Assembly (NCBI RefSeq): GCF_024713945.1
Contig: NC_134677.1
Span: 4,405,001 to 4,469,000, forward strand
DNA length: 64,000 nt
Direction of reading: 5' to 3'
Source of the DNA: Dermatophagoides farinae
Taxonomy: Eukaryota; Arthropoda; Arachnida; Sarcoptiformes; Pyroglyphidae
Position numbers and translations under genes: made by a program. Below, piece after piece: positions 14,601 to 27,455 of the stretch. The stretch's first letter is position 1, and the number at the start of each line of letters is the position of its first letter. The notes beneath the pieces are model-generated. The model had not been told where the DNA came from, made no database searches, and was given only the letters and a program-made list of their open reading frames with translations.

Positions 14601-16201
14601 ATATTTTATTATTTCAAAAGACGTCTTGCTGTAAAGAATTTAATTCACTTTTTATTCATCCATTCTCTATTCAGTTCACATGACTTTTATAAATTCTATT
14701 CCTATTTAAGTGTTTGCATTCCTTTTATTTTCATCATCATTGACATCATTCCAAATGAAACAAAAAAAAATCCCCGATTACAATAAAAGTGGACAATTTT
14801 TGCTCTTTTCAAATAAATGTAAATATTCATCACATGTCCAATTCTTTTGGGATTAACTAATTGAATAGCTCTCTCTTGGTTCAACCACATTTTCAAACAA
14901 TTTTTTTGGACTGTAAAGAATGCGTTTGTTTGCATTGCTCACCTTATTTAACTATGAAATTTTTTTTTCAAGCATTTCTTTATCTATCTTCAGTTGATAA
15001 ATGGCAATAATGATGCTGATGATGATGAAAGAAAATAAGAATAAATAGACTATTATTCTATTGCTACGAATGAACGGAAACAAATAATATAATAACAAAA
15101 TTAAAATACATTAAAATTCTGTCTGAAAACTCTCAGACGTTCTTATAAAAAAAAAGTTCTATACATGTAATATATACTGTATGAAAGATGAAGCTCTATA
15201 GGAATTTTTTCTTCTTCACAAATGTTTTCATTCATCGTTTTATCACGCAATGCCAACAATGAACAAAAAAAAATGAGAAGAAAATGAAAATTCTACGATT
15301 TTTTTTTATTTAGATGATTCTCGAATAGACATAAATGTCAAGTACAATGAACAAAATTACATATACACGAACCGACAGAATCTGAAACTGATAGCATCGA
15401 GAAAGAGAAAGCGAGAGAGAGAGTGAATTCATTTTATATTAAATCATCATCATTAAATTACAATTTCCATGTGTATGAAGGAAGAAAAAAATAAAAATGA
15501 AAATAAAGTTAATTAAATTTAGCATTTGTATTATTATTAAATGAACCATCACTTTGGGATTGACATCCTCTTCTATTATCAATACACATACAAAACACGA
15601 ATGAAAGAAAACGTTTTTTTGGACCAGTCATATTTATAATGGTCCAAGTGACCCTTCAAATTTTGTTATTCAAAACGAAATAAAGTGAACTTTTTTCTTT
15701 TTTATGATTTTCAATTACGATAATCATTAGTTAATGAATTCGAGAATGGAATTAAATTCAAGCTTTCAAGCTGCTGTGTGATTCTTAAACAAAATTGAAT
15801 CGTTGATCGAATTTTATGCAATTTTTCCAGAACAGAAATTCTAATTTTATATCGGAAACGATTTGCAACAAATGAATAAAAAACAATTCCAAACTTAACG
15901 TTAACACAAACGCGAAATATTTAAAGTATTTTTCAGTTCTAATATTGAATCAAGTAAACAATACAACCGACGTAATGATCTTTGAAAAGATGATATTCAT
16001 TTCGATAAACAACAATAAAAACAATACATAATCATCATATACGACAATTGTAGCGTTTTAAATTATTTTCGATGAATGATAATCTCAAGAATATTCGATT
16101 TATTCAACAATGAATAGTCAACAATGTACAATAGGTTTTATAAAAAAGTATGTATTTTTGTAAGAAATTTGTTATTTATTATTTCTTTATGAATGTGAAT
16201 A
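11684..16201. other. Intergenic region between the Mcr-like gene and the unrecognised two-exon gene
   Basis: AT-rich, no supported coding exons. It must hold the 3' UTR of the upstream gene. The first AATAAA seen is at 12540-12545, rather far from the stop. Simple repeats include an ATG run at 12703-12721, GT near 13290-13302 and a GA-rich tract at 15400-15422. No transposon termini were recognised. Confidence 0.55.
12703..12721. repeat. ATG trinucleotide repeat
   Basis: A short perfect ATG run in the intergenic region after the Mcr-like gene. One of many ATG/ATC runs in the window; no function apparent. Confidence 0.8.
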
Positions 16202-18000
16202 ATGACGGATTCTCTAAAATCTCAGATTTCATTTCTCGAAAAATCAATAGATTCATCGATGGCCAATGTGTTGACAGATTATCATTTCGAATTGATTGAT
16301 AAAAAATTTCAGTCATTTTTCAATCAAGTCAATCACTATTATTTGATCGATGATTCGATCAATGATACTACCATAAAGGATGAACACTCATGGATAATTT
16401 ATTATGTTAATAATTGCGTTATTGAACGACCAATCGGATGGATTGATGGAGCAATCAAAATAGAAGATAATAACATTCGAAAGAATTGTTCAAACTCATT
16501 GATTATTATGAAATTGAATCGGAAAAATAGACTACAACTGAATGATTTCAGACGATTGAATACAAATTCAGAGAAAGCCTTTCGATTTTGTTTTGATTCT
16601 TTCTATGGGGAAAAAATTGAAAAAAAATTCATCATAAATAGCTCATTAAATCCAAGCAAAAATTTTGTTTTAGAAGCTGACGCAAAAATGTACGTCCATG
16701 TTGAAACATTAAAGATTTTTGAAAATGATAAAAATGCTCTGCCCATAACGCAACCAGCAACAGTTGAAATACAGTCAGGATGTATTGATTTATTTTTTTC
16801 AGCAGATGATTCAATCTATATTTGTCGTTCACAATCCGATCAAGAATTTCGTATCAGGATTGTATCTGAAAATTATCAAATAGATTATGCCACTATTAAC
16901 AAAGAATTGCTTCATGAAAAAAACGAAACTCGTGCGATGATTGAAAAGAAAAATAGCTTAAAGCCACGCATTTCTTTGTCCAATAAAATAATACGAAGAA
17001 ACCTTTTTCAATTGGCTGATATGAAACAAACGCTGTCATCATTATTAAAAACAAATTTGATATCAAAAACTAGAAACAACGAATTGACCGAAAAAGAAGC
17101 GAAAAAAAATATAAAAAATGAACTGGAAACATTTGAAACTGTGAAAAATCATACAGATGAACCTAACAACTATGATGAACAACCATCAAATCAAGAAACA
17201 CAAATGATAATCCGAAGCAAAGAATCGTCAGAAATTCAACTTGAAACTAACGACGAACAACAGCCAAAAGCTCTAGATCTATTAGAATCAAATGAAGCGC
17301 AATCAGAAATGACAAAAATTTTTCAAAATTATTTTCAAAAGACAAAAGCAATACCATTTGATGAAATTGAAAAGTTTATCAAGTTGGATTCGGTTTTAAT
17401 TGTCAAAAAAATTAAATTAAATAATTTGGCTTCTTCTTCAGCTGTCATTTCATCACAGAAATCCACTATTGCAGATCAAAGTGCGCAATCATTATCAAGT
17501 CCGGTGACAGAATCAACACAAACATCACCATCAATAACAGATAGAGAAATATTACGAAAATCGGCCATACATCACATACAGAAATGTATACGATATCTAG
17601 AACATGTGGATAATTTCGTAGCAAATAATAAGGCTAATTTTAATGAAGGTATGAGAATTTTCCGGTGAAAAATTCTATAATCTGATTTTTTTTTTGAATT
17701 TTACATTCGTAAAACACAGATGCAATCGAAAAAAAATTCAATCGTTTACGAAGACGATTAAATGACAAACTAATGACAACTATCGATCGTGTTGAAGATT
17801 ATATTCGACCATTGATCGGTGATGACGGCGGGAATACTACCAATATTAATTCTACTAAGCAAAGTGAGCATAATTTTTTTTACGAGTTGGTCGAAAAAAT
17901 ATTCAAACTAATAGCATCCATGGAACATGAATTATTTCGAATGATTTCCAAACAGATAATGACTTGTCTAATGAAAATAAACAACAAATATTTGCTTTGA
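16202..18000 (+). CDS. Unrecognised two-exon protein, 575 residues
   Basis: Exons 16202-17648 and 17720-18000. Donor GTATGA and acceptor ACACAG give a phase-1 junction that restores NFNEDAIEKKF. The start is supported by an in-frame TGA two codons upstream (16196). I do not recognise the family. Residues 1-240 look globular, with alternating hydrophobic strands (e.g. NFVLEADAKMYVHVETLKIF, QSGCIDLFFSADDSIYICRS). About 240-420 is charged and Lys/Glu/Asn-rich, with helix-forming and probably disordered stretches. About 420-475 is Ser/Thr-rich (SSPVTESTQTSPSITD), with possible phosphosites. The C-terminal 100 residues are basic and helical (FNRLRRRLNDKL). No signal peptide or membrane segment is seen, suggesting a nuclear or cytoplasmic protein. 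It runs in the same direction as the upstream gene and converges on the exchanger. Codon use looks like the neighbours. A long open frame with one clean intron makes a real gene likely; function is unknown. Confidence 0.72.
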
Positions 18001-19747
18001 AACACGCATATATTCATCAAATAATGAATTTATACACAGATCGTACCAACAAAAAAAAATCATTCAACTTTTTTTGAATTTATTAACAGAAATTAGTATG
18101 TTTGGGATGTTCAACACTTATTGTGGACAAATGACATACCCAAAAAAAGATATCATCATTTTTTTTATTGTTGCTGGAAATCAGTTTTTTCATCTTTGAG
18201 TCCTTCATTGTGTTATTATTATTTTCTTTTGTTGTCATTTCCATTCAGATTCGTGTCTGTAAGTGTTTTTCTCAAAAAATTTAAATTTCATTCCACTTTA
18301 TAAAAAATTATCATCGCCATTGTCTCAAGCATCATTTCAAATTGATTTATTCGTTTACATTTATATCCTAATGTAACATTTTTTTTTTTCTTTTCAATCT
18401 TAAATACATGCACACACATATAATCAATAGCACTGAAAATTCTTTTGTTTTTCATTCGATATTTTAATGAAAATTGCATTTGCTTATTGCTATTTTGATT
18501 ATTATGATGTTTTACACATAAAATTTCCTATTTCATGACTGCAATCATCATCAATATAATCATTAAAAATCAATACGATACGAATAATCATCATCATCAT
18601 CGCCAATATAATCATTATTTGTAATGATACGAAAATGAGAAAACGATTCCTCGGAATTAAAAAAAATTTAATTTGATTCTATTAAAGATCCCTATGACGA
18701 TAATGAGACTAGAATTCACTTTTCTATTTTCGATTTTAATTTTGACTAAAAGAGAAATTGGAGAAAAAACACATAATAGTAAAATTCCATGATGAGAGAT
18801 GCTACCGTATAGTGAGGATGAAAGAAATAAAAATCTGATTTCTTTTTCCATGATGATACATTATATTTGTAGATTTTTTTTGTAGTTGATCAGAATTTAT
18901 CTTCTATTTTGTTTAATCAATAAGATGAAAAAATGTCAAACAATTAGAATTTTTTTTTATAATGGATAGATTCAATGTTTGTTTTATTCAAGTTTTACCA
19001 ACTTGGAAACACTTGGAATTAAGTAAGTATTTGAAAATCTACCAAGCATAAACAGTGCAATGTATACTTTGAAAGCGAAAAAAAATTCACGAGAAAAAAA
19101 ACTGGATTCAAGTTGATGTATGTGGTAAATGTGTTTATGTGCACATCTGTGGTTCATTTAAATGGATTCTTTCATTTCTTTTTCTCAACTAAATGAAAAG
19201 AATTTGTATATTTCATACAAAATATTTTTCTGTCTTTTTTTTATTGGTGACCAATTTCAATCGATATCAATACATCCACATTATATCATTTGGGTACTTA
19301 TGTTTTTCATGAATTTTTCTTGAATTATCTGGGAAATTATTAATGTACATAGAAATTTTTTTTTTACCACAAAATTTCCCATTTGTTTCATATGTTTTGA
19401 TGTGTGTGTATCGGTGGAAAAAAATGATGAGGCTAATTTTTCAATTCACACACCAAAAAGAATTTCGTCTTTCAATTCAATATATGTTTTGTCAATATGT
19501 ACATGTTCTATAAAGAATCAAATTAATAATATTGGCTTATAAAACAAGCATTTTTTTTCACTACCTTTCATTGCCATTTTTTTCTTGCTGAATCGAGTGA
19601 ATTATGGTTATTTTGATCTAATAATTTTTTTCTCAAATATCGACCAGATGGTCATAATGTTTAGATTGAATCGATTTCTATTATTGATATTTTTTTCTCG
19701 TCCGTTTTGGGCAATATTTCTGTATCCATTAACCGAATTTTCGTCAT
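18001..19747. other. Convergent intergenic region between gene 2 (+) and the Na+/H+ exchanger (-)
   Basis: AT-rich, holding the 3' ends of two converging genes. On the minus strand the first AATAAA I see beyond the exchanger stop lies near 19238-19243 (TTTATT on plus), about 500 bases away, so its use is uncertain. No coding potential or transposon termini were recognised; short ATC runs occur near 18585-18602. Confidence 0.5.
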
Positions 19748-22700
19748 TTAAAATCGATCTGATCGAGTGTCGATGGTTACTGGATGAACAATCGATGATG
19801 ATGATGATCTTAAGTTGCATTTATTGACCATTGCTTTTATTTTTCCATTAATAATTAAAAAGAAACTAACAATTTTTGTTCTGAAATTTGCCAAAATTAG
19901 TCCAAAGTGTGATAAATTCTGTGAAATTAATGTTTTAAACGACCATAATTTTTTTCTATTTGAAAAGTTTTGTTCGGTTTGTTCATTCAAAAATAATTTT
20001 CTGTGAATTCTATTGAAATTCTGAAATCTTGTAGTGGTGCTATTGGTGACTGAATGATTTGAGGAACTTTCCACCAAATGATTATCCAATATATCAGCCA
20101 TTGTTAATTGTAAATGAAATAAAGGACAAAAAATATAAAAACTCAAAGCAAAAAAATTTTTTTTTGTTTACTTGTTTGATAAAACATGACTGATAATAAT
20201 CATTGTGTATGGATGATGAAAATCTGATTCATTCCCAAATTTATTCGAAGGATCGTAAATTTCACCATCATTCCAATCATCGTCATGAGAAAAATCGATT
20301 TGATTTTGATGAGAAGGTGGTTGTATCAGCATTTGTCGAAAATAACGATATCCAGATTGTAACCATTTAATCATCTATGATATGATAAAAGATAGAATTT
20401 AAATTAACCATGATTCCAATTCCTATTAACTATGTTTTATAATTAGATTTTTATTCTATCTTCAAGTTTAAGATGTTCATGCACAGTTTTTTTTCATGGT
20501 TTATTTTTTTTTTTTTTTTTTTTTTTGGTTGAATAACCTTGAAACGGTATTCAAGTATGATAGGTTCATAAATAAAAAATTAAAACCATAGTCTAGCATC
20601 ATCTAATCATCTGTATCTGTAACTTTTTCTTCCTGAATTCTTCATTCAAATTTAGATTTAAATGCGTCTAAACATTGAATTATTCATGACATTATAATGA
20701 ATGTCGAATGAAGAAAATTTTATTTTGAATTAATTTTGTTATTATTATTGGAGAATATATGACAATATATAAAAATTATCACAATCTGAAATAATAATGG
20801 CATTTCCTATATATATCTAGTTTATCTGTATTAAATTTCACTAAAAATTGTGAGATAAATTATAAAAACAATAGTTTTAAATTCTAACTAAATTTTGTTA
20901 ATCAAATTTAATAATTTGATCTAATCATTGCTAAGAACAGGCACGGAAAACGCAATGGCTTCTCGTTGACGCTTTAATAACAAAAAAATTGTGTGAGAAA
21001 ATAGAAAACCTATGCAACTCATTTAATCATTAGATTCGAACATAGAAAAATCATGGAGTTTTTTTTCGTATTATCAAAGTTACAACCTCAAGGTTACCCA
21101 TTTTAACTGTAACTGAAAAGTGACAACCAGAAAAAAAACCGTTTATAATGAAGTAAGCGACAATATCATTAATCAAAGTGATACTTTCTACATTCAATCT
21201 ATTCATATACTCTCTCGATTCTTTTCATTTAATATGTGTTTATTGAACTTTTTTCTTTTTTTTGGTTAGCAGCCAAAACTTTTTCAGTGAATGTCCTGTT
21301 TTATATTGTAATGCTATTGTTATTGTATAATCAGAGGTAAGGTTAGGTTATGATATAATTTTTTTTTGTCTTGTTATTGATGTATACCATGAATGCATGA
21401 TTTAAATCTTTCTAATAGCCGGGAAAACTATTCTTTAGGAACTTCCTGAACGAACAACTAAAATGAATGAAAGAGGACGTTCGGTCTTTGTCATTATGTT
21501 TGATTTTTTTTAAATTGAGTTTTATCGTCGTTTTATAATCGTTTTATTTAAACTATTTTCATTACTAATTTGTGTATAGATTATTGGCAATGTCATCAAA
21601 TATACATCAAGTGTTGAACAATGAATTTAAATTATCTGGAAAGTTTTGAAAATGTTCCAGACACAAGAATTTCAAATTCTTATGTGGAAAAAATTTGTTA
21701 TTTTAAAAGATACAGTACCATAAATTTAGCCGTAGTGTGTGTTTATTAAATTGATGTTGAAATTCTCATTATTATTTTTTGTCTGTAATCGTTCATGATG
21801 AAAAAAAATAAGAAATATTTTTCAAGAAAAAAAATTTATCGGCCTATTCGATAATCTTTTCAGGCTATGTGTAATACCTAATGACACCCACTCACGAACA
21901 TAGAATTTAATCTAATTTTTAAGTTCATCTATTGTTGTTGTTAGCAAGTTTTAGTTCATTACTTACAAACAATTGTTAAAATATTAAATTAATTTAAATT
22001 TTTTTCATTGTAATTTTTTAAATGATTACATAAGAACAACATTTGATAATTGTTATGATGTATCAATTTTTTTCAAACTTATCAAATTATAAATGTTTGC
22101 AAATGAATGAAAATATTTTTTTTTTGTTGAAATTCTATGAACAATGTACGTATGTAGAATTAAAAAGATGTTTAAGTGATGACGTCATTCATTTCCAATA
22201 ATTTTGTCTCTATCCACTCGTTGAATTCACCACATAAGCTACTATTTCCTAGAAAAATTCGATTTTTTTTCTTGTTATTCATATAGTTGTTGATTGAAAA
22301 GAAAATCATATTGAAAACGAAGTATTTTTCCATCTATAGATAGAAACGAAATTCGATATTATCAACTCTATGTTTATATTCGCACTTAATGTTTAGATGT
22401 GTAAACAAACATAAATCTTTTTTTCAAATATCATTCTCGATGGTGATGATAAAAATTGACAACAACAACAACAACAATAGCGTGACATAAAAATAAAATT
22501 TAAATCTAAGGAAAAAATAATTCTACTCACTCGAAATCTTGTTGATATTTTGTCATTTTGAATTGATGTTGTTGTTGATGCCATCATCAGACTGAATATT
22601 GACTTGCTGATATCATTGAATAGCTTTCATTTCAAGCCCCAAAAAAGTATGAACATTTTCAACAACGAATACGAATCAATTTTGAAACGAAGCCGTTTTT

Positions 22701-25700
22701 TTGTTGTTTGTTTATTTGTTTTTCAATTTGTTTTGTTTTGTTTAGGATTGAATTCATAAGATGTCAGATACAAAAGTGTAATCATTAGTTGTGTTTTTTT
22801 ATATTATAATAATAATGAGAAAAAAGTCATTCGATTGATTTTTTTACACCACAATAAACATACCTGATTATTAAGACTAGCAAAGAGTTGTTCATTTGAT
22901 TTCAGTCGTAGACGATAGTCGGATGGTGATTTGTCTGATATTTTAGTTTGTCTTTTATCATTGTCATCGATGACAATCTTCAAATAAGTTAACAAAGGTC
23001 GTGTGGTAGAGCCCTATTCTTTCCCATTTCAAAATAATTAAATCAATATTAAAACGCACATACATTTATTGTGTTTATACCATGATAAATACGGTGAATA
23101 TTATTATGAATAATGTCGTTGTCTGAAATAAATGATATGTTGACATGTTTATCGGCGATGATGATTTTGATTGTAAATCATAACAATTAATATAACTAGA
23201 GCCATCATTATTGTTTTTTTGATAATACTTATTCCAGAATATTAAAATCCTAGATAATATACTTTTATCCTTCATACAAAGTTGATTTTTTCTTATGAAA
23301 ATCAATATATCGACCAATCTGTATGCCAATAAATGTTGATGTTGTTGCCAGAAAAAATTCCTATCCATTATTGTTTTTGTTGATTCCAATTTTGATATAT
23401 ATTCTTCATGATGATTTATTTCTTGTCCATTGTATGATGTGGAAATTAATGCAAATGCTATTGCACCACGAAGTCCAACATGGACCTAGATTTGAAAAAA
23501 ATAATGTATATCAAAATGAATATCCTCAGATTAGTAATGAGGATAATGTAGATAAAATTAAATAAAATTTATGACTTTCGATACGTTTTGACGAACAAAT
23601 CATTTTTTAGGCCTAAAATTTTTTTTCGTCTCACTACGAATATATGACAACAATTGCCGGAATTTATTCTCCTCTTAAACTACTAGAAAAACACAAATTA
23701 TTTCAAAAAAAAGAGATCACCATTTTTGTTTTCCCATAGAATTTGTTTTTTTCTCAATTCCATATTCTCAAAAGAATTTATATGTAATAAATTTCCCGTT
23801 CATCATTTGATGTATGATATAATAATAATAATAATGATAATAATAAAATCAAACATCATTGGTTATGTAGTCAATAGGGAGTAATTTATCCTAGCATCCA
23901 ATATACTATGAATGTAAGGATACATGAATATTTTACTATGTTTGAACATTTATTTTTCTTGGTAATAACCATATAGTAATTAAAAATAATGTTTCCTATA
24001 CACTACAATTGAAAAACAGATATTTTGAACATATTATCACATTACATACCAAAAGAATTTGTTCCTTGAATTTTATCCAACGTCTAGCCAATAATTTTGA
24101 CCATCGACTAATCCAATAATGATTGACAAAAAAAGTCAACATTATGATTGCTATATGGAAATGATGATGATGAAATTGATTATCAATAAATATTATTATT
24201 TTTGTTCTGATTAAAAAGGATATATTACAATATTTATGTTATTAATGCTGAATACATGGATATATATATGTCTACCATATACATTCATTTCATCTAATAT
24301 TTAATATCCAGAGTAAATGTATATAAATAATTTACCGATAAATCTATAAAAGATGCAGAATATTATCGCATATGAAATGAATATCCAATTCCAATTGTGT
24401 TCATTTTGTATGAGAACCATTCCAAGAAATATAAATATTATTTTATCGCAAATGGAACTAAAAATATTACATAAATATGAAAAAAAAATCAGAAAAATGA
24501 TTGGTTGGTTGTTTTCGATGCATTACATGTTCAATGATTTGGATGTGCGAATAACACATTTTTTATGCATATCATAAGATATTTTTTTTTGAATATTTAG
24601 TCAACTTTTTTTATATTTTGCTAAAATAAATCCTTAACAAACAACATATCCGTGGATATAGATGGGAATAAAATGCAATTTATTTTTTTTACCTCAAACT
24701 TTCAATCGAACTTTTTATCGTTATTCGAGATCGAGATGATACATTGACCAAAGCGTATTCGGACTGAAACTTTTCCACATACAATCATTCCAAACATGAA
24801 TATGACCATTATATAATAATGCACAAACAACATAGCAATATTAGCATTTGGAAAAAATTCAATTGAAAAAAGTTTATATAATGTTTATGGAAAAAAAAAC
24901 TTTATATACCAGACCACATGCAATAATGCTCATGACACCTGACCATCCGATTAGTTCGGAAATCATATAAGAACCATATGCCAATATAATCACCAAGATA
25001 GGCTCGATTTCTGTATATACGAAAAAAAATTTCGTTGGTATTAATAAATATCAAGAATGGGTTCCGTATAAAACTTTTTTTTGTTGTTATTGACCTTCAC
25101 TTATTTAAATCAACACTAAGGGTAACATAAAAAATGTCTTGCAAACCTTGATGATTTCCGTTTCTGTTTTTACTGATAGTTTTCGTAAATATTGTCGTAA
25201 GGATTCCATGAAATAGACCAATAATAAGGCTACCAAAGCTGACAACAGTGAATTCAATCAATCCGTTTGAAAGTAAGGTAACAATAGAAAATGAACTGGA
25301 AGTATTTGAATGAAAAGCGTCTAATAGAATTTTATGTACAACTAAAACGACTGCATCTAATTATAATGATACAAAAAGTGAAAAGTGAACAAAATGACAA
25401 TGAAAAAATCAAGAAAAATGTACGGATAGAAAATATTCTATTCTGAAAAGTTTTTGTTATACATTCATGTACACGCAAATGATACATACCATTGAGTAAT
25501 GATTCTCCAAAAACTAAATAATAAAGAGATTTTTCCACTTTGAAATCTTTGAACAAAGCCAACACCTAGTGAAACAAAATAATATGAATATATGAGAGAA
25601 AAACTTTTTAGATTCATTGAAAACAACTTGACATAAAACATACACAAACAGGATCAATGGCACTAATCGATGTGGAAAAAATCATCATTTCTAACGCTGA

Positions 25701-27455
25701 TATCGAAGACAAAGTTGCATTGATATGAATGTTCATGACAATATATAATGATGTGCCAATCAAGATGATATTGATCAATGTACCCTATTTTTAGTTACGT
25801 TTATTATTCAAATTTTTTCTCTGTAAATAAAATGCTTACCATAATTGCATAGAGTAAAATAGGCAATAGATTTCTATAGAATTGTCGATGATTGAGAGCG
25901 AACGCCGATTCTAAAATGATTCTTTATTGTTAATTAAAAAAATGTTTTATGAATTTTGTTCTTATTTTACTTAAAATAGTCTGCTTTTAATCAATATTGT
26001 AATTTTTATGATTTTTTTTATACATACGGAGGTAGTAATATATTGAAAAATAATTCAGCAGTAAAAGTAGGCTTCCATTGCTGTGAACGTGTTAAACTAT
26101 AGAAATATACAGATATCAGAAGATAAAAAAAAATAAAATAAAATCTTATGTGAATGCAGTATATTTCAAACAAAACGATATGTTAAAAGAAGTTAAACAA
26201 GAAATTATCATTTTTTTTTGTTTTTTTTTCTATTCAAATTCCTTATTAAATTGAAGCGATATCTTGGTTAACGATGAAAATTTTGTTTCCACAGAGATTG
26301 ATGAATTGTTGACAGATGTCACATTTAACCTAGATGCCACTGTATTCATATTTGATTACATTCATCACTTTGTGGAGAAAAAAAACACTACAATTTAATG
26401 AAAAAAAAATTGAAAAAACTGTTTACCGTGAAAAGATGTCTGAGAAAAAATTGAAATATTTATTTTTTTTGTCAAGAATTTCCTAGAATCTTATACAAAT
26501 TTTATCGCATATTTTCAATCTGTTTGTATCATTTATAAAATTTTCAATATATTCCTTTTTTTGCTTTTAGATTCAATCATTATTATAATGAATATAAACT
26601 AAATAATCTCTTTATATGCATTCGATCTGTATTGTAAATAATTAAATAAAACTTCCTATTGAAAACTGAATTAGGTTTGTTCAGATTTTTTTGAAATCAT
26701 CATGAAATATGAATGCAAACAATCCATTGACATTTTTTACTAATAATTTGAAATGATGATTCAATTTTCAATTTCAAAATTTTCTCTTCATTTATTTTTT
26801 ATTTCTTTTTGTTGTTTATTCTAGTTAAAATCTTAGATTTCTCAAATTTATTTATTTACAGAATTTTAAAAACAAACAATAGAAAAAAATTGTGATTCTG
26901 AATATATATTCTGTTTGAAAAATAATACCAATTTTTTTGGCAAATAAATTTAGATCAAATTTACTAATGGATATGGGCGTTTCTTTGTTACATTTCGAGA
27001 AAAATCTTGTTCATTAGATTATACAATTTACCTCAAAAATTGTTCAATGATGCAGCCTGCAACGAAGAAAATACTGAATTCAGTCGATTGAAAAAGAAAA
27101 ATAGAAAAAAACAAATTAAGTTAGATTTTCCACTTTAATAATAAGGTTTGGTTTGTTTTTTTTTAAAGATGAAATCGTTATTGCTGCTAAAAATAGATGA
27201 ACACACAAAAAATAATTTGAAATTAACTTTTGGGGTGTTTCCATCTTCTGAAAATGATTCTTATTTTTACGTAAGTCTCGTATTACATAAGTAGAAGAAC
27301 AAAAAAGAAAATTCTATGACTGGCAAAAGCAAAATAAAAAACCAATCATACCATGGTTCAGGAATCCAACGAGCAATACGATTGGTTTTAAGCTGTTGAA
27401 ATGTTATTCCGATTATGCAGGCTAATATTAGAAGAATTATGTAACTGATAAGCAT
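19748..27455 (-). CDS. Nhe: Sodium/hydrogen exchanger, plasma-membrane SLC9A type
   Basis: Sixteen exons in transcript order: 27352-27455, 27032-27073, 26028-26096, 25840-25921, 25644-25784, 25490-25565, 25147-25356, 24910-25010, 24693-24763, 24336-24457, 24050-24150, 23081-23485, 22864-23013, 22531-22623, 20172-20374, 19748-20141 (787 residues). Phases agree throughout. Membrane signatures appear in family order: RWIPEPC-IFFVAG, FFNILLPPIILESAFAL, SISAIDPVCVLALF, LVFGESLLNDAV (Asp made across a splice), IEPILVIILAYGSYM, SSICDKIIFIFLGM, VGLRGAIAFAL, FTVFIMGSTTRPLL, then a cytoplasmic tail. It should exchange Na+ for H+ across a membrane. It resembles NHE1-5 (ITIKSS..., NWNWIF...FCIFYRF) more than the endosomal NHE6/7/9. 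Odd: about 90 extra residues in exon 12. The start at 27455 is the first ATG after an in-frame TAA. Acceptors of exons 4 and 14 are pyrimidine-poor, and the last two exons (tail) are less certain. Confidence 0.88.
20375..22530 (-). other. Intron 14 of the Na+/H+ exchanger (2.2 kb), separating transporter core from tail exons
   Basis: Donor GTGAGT follows ...STRFR, and an acceptor ATCATAG precedes MIKWLQSGYRYF. It is AT-rich with long T runs near 20503-20526 and one GGTTAGGTT match near 21341. No additional exon was recognised, but a short tail exon here could be missed because NHE tails diverge fast. Confidence 0.5.
20503..20526. repeat. Poly-T tract
   Basis: A long T run within exchanger intron 14 (A run on the transcribed strand). 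Length is likely variable; no transposon 3' end was recognised next to it. Confidence 0.7.
23123..23443 (-). other. Lineage-type insertion in the exchanger between the GLRGAIAFAL helix and the next membrane helix
   Basis: Exon 12 encodes 135 residues. After VHVGLRGAIAFALI about 105 residues precede FQTTTLFIIIFTVFI, where NHE1-like proteins have roughly a dozen. The insert is charged and Asn/Ser/Gln/His-rich (e.g. QEINHHEEYISKLES, YYQKNNNDGSS), with no clear domain. The frame stays open. I looked for an internal GT-AG pair that would remove it in frame and found no convincing one, although a good acceptor-like TTATTTCAG lies just before ACAACG. Confidence 0.6.
26230..26349 (-). other. Short open frame in exchanger intron 2, possible alternative first exon
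   Basis: A 39-codon frame (MNTVASRLNVTSVNNSSISV...) with several N-glycosylation sequons sits just upstream of exon 3. Two weak GT sites inside it (TCTAG|GTTAAA and TCATC|GTTAAC) would both be in phase with exon 3. The resulting protein would lack the first membrane helix. Nothing else supports it, so I list it as a weak possibility only. Confidence 0.2.
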
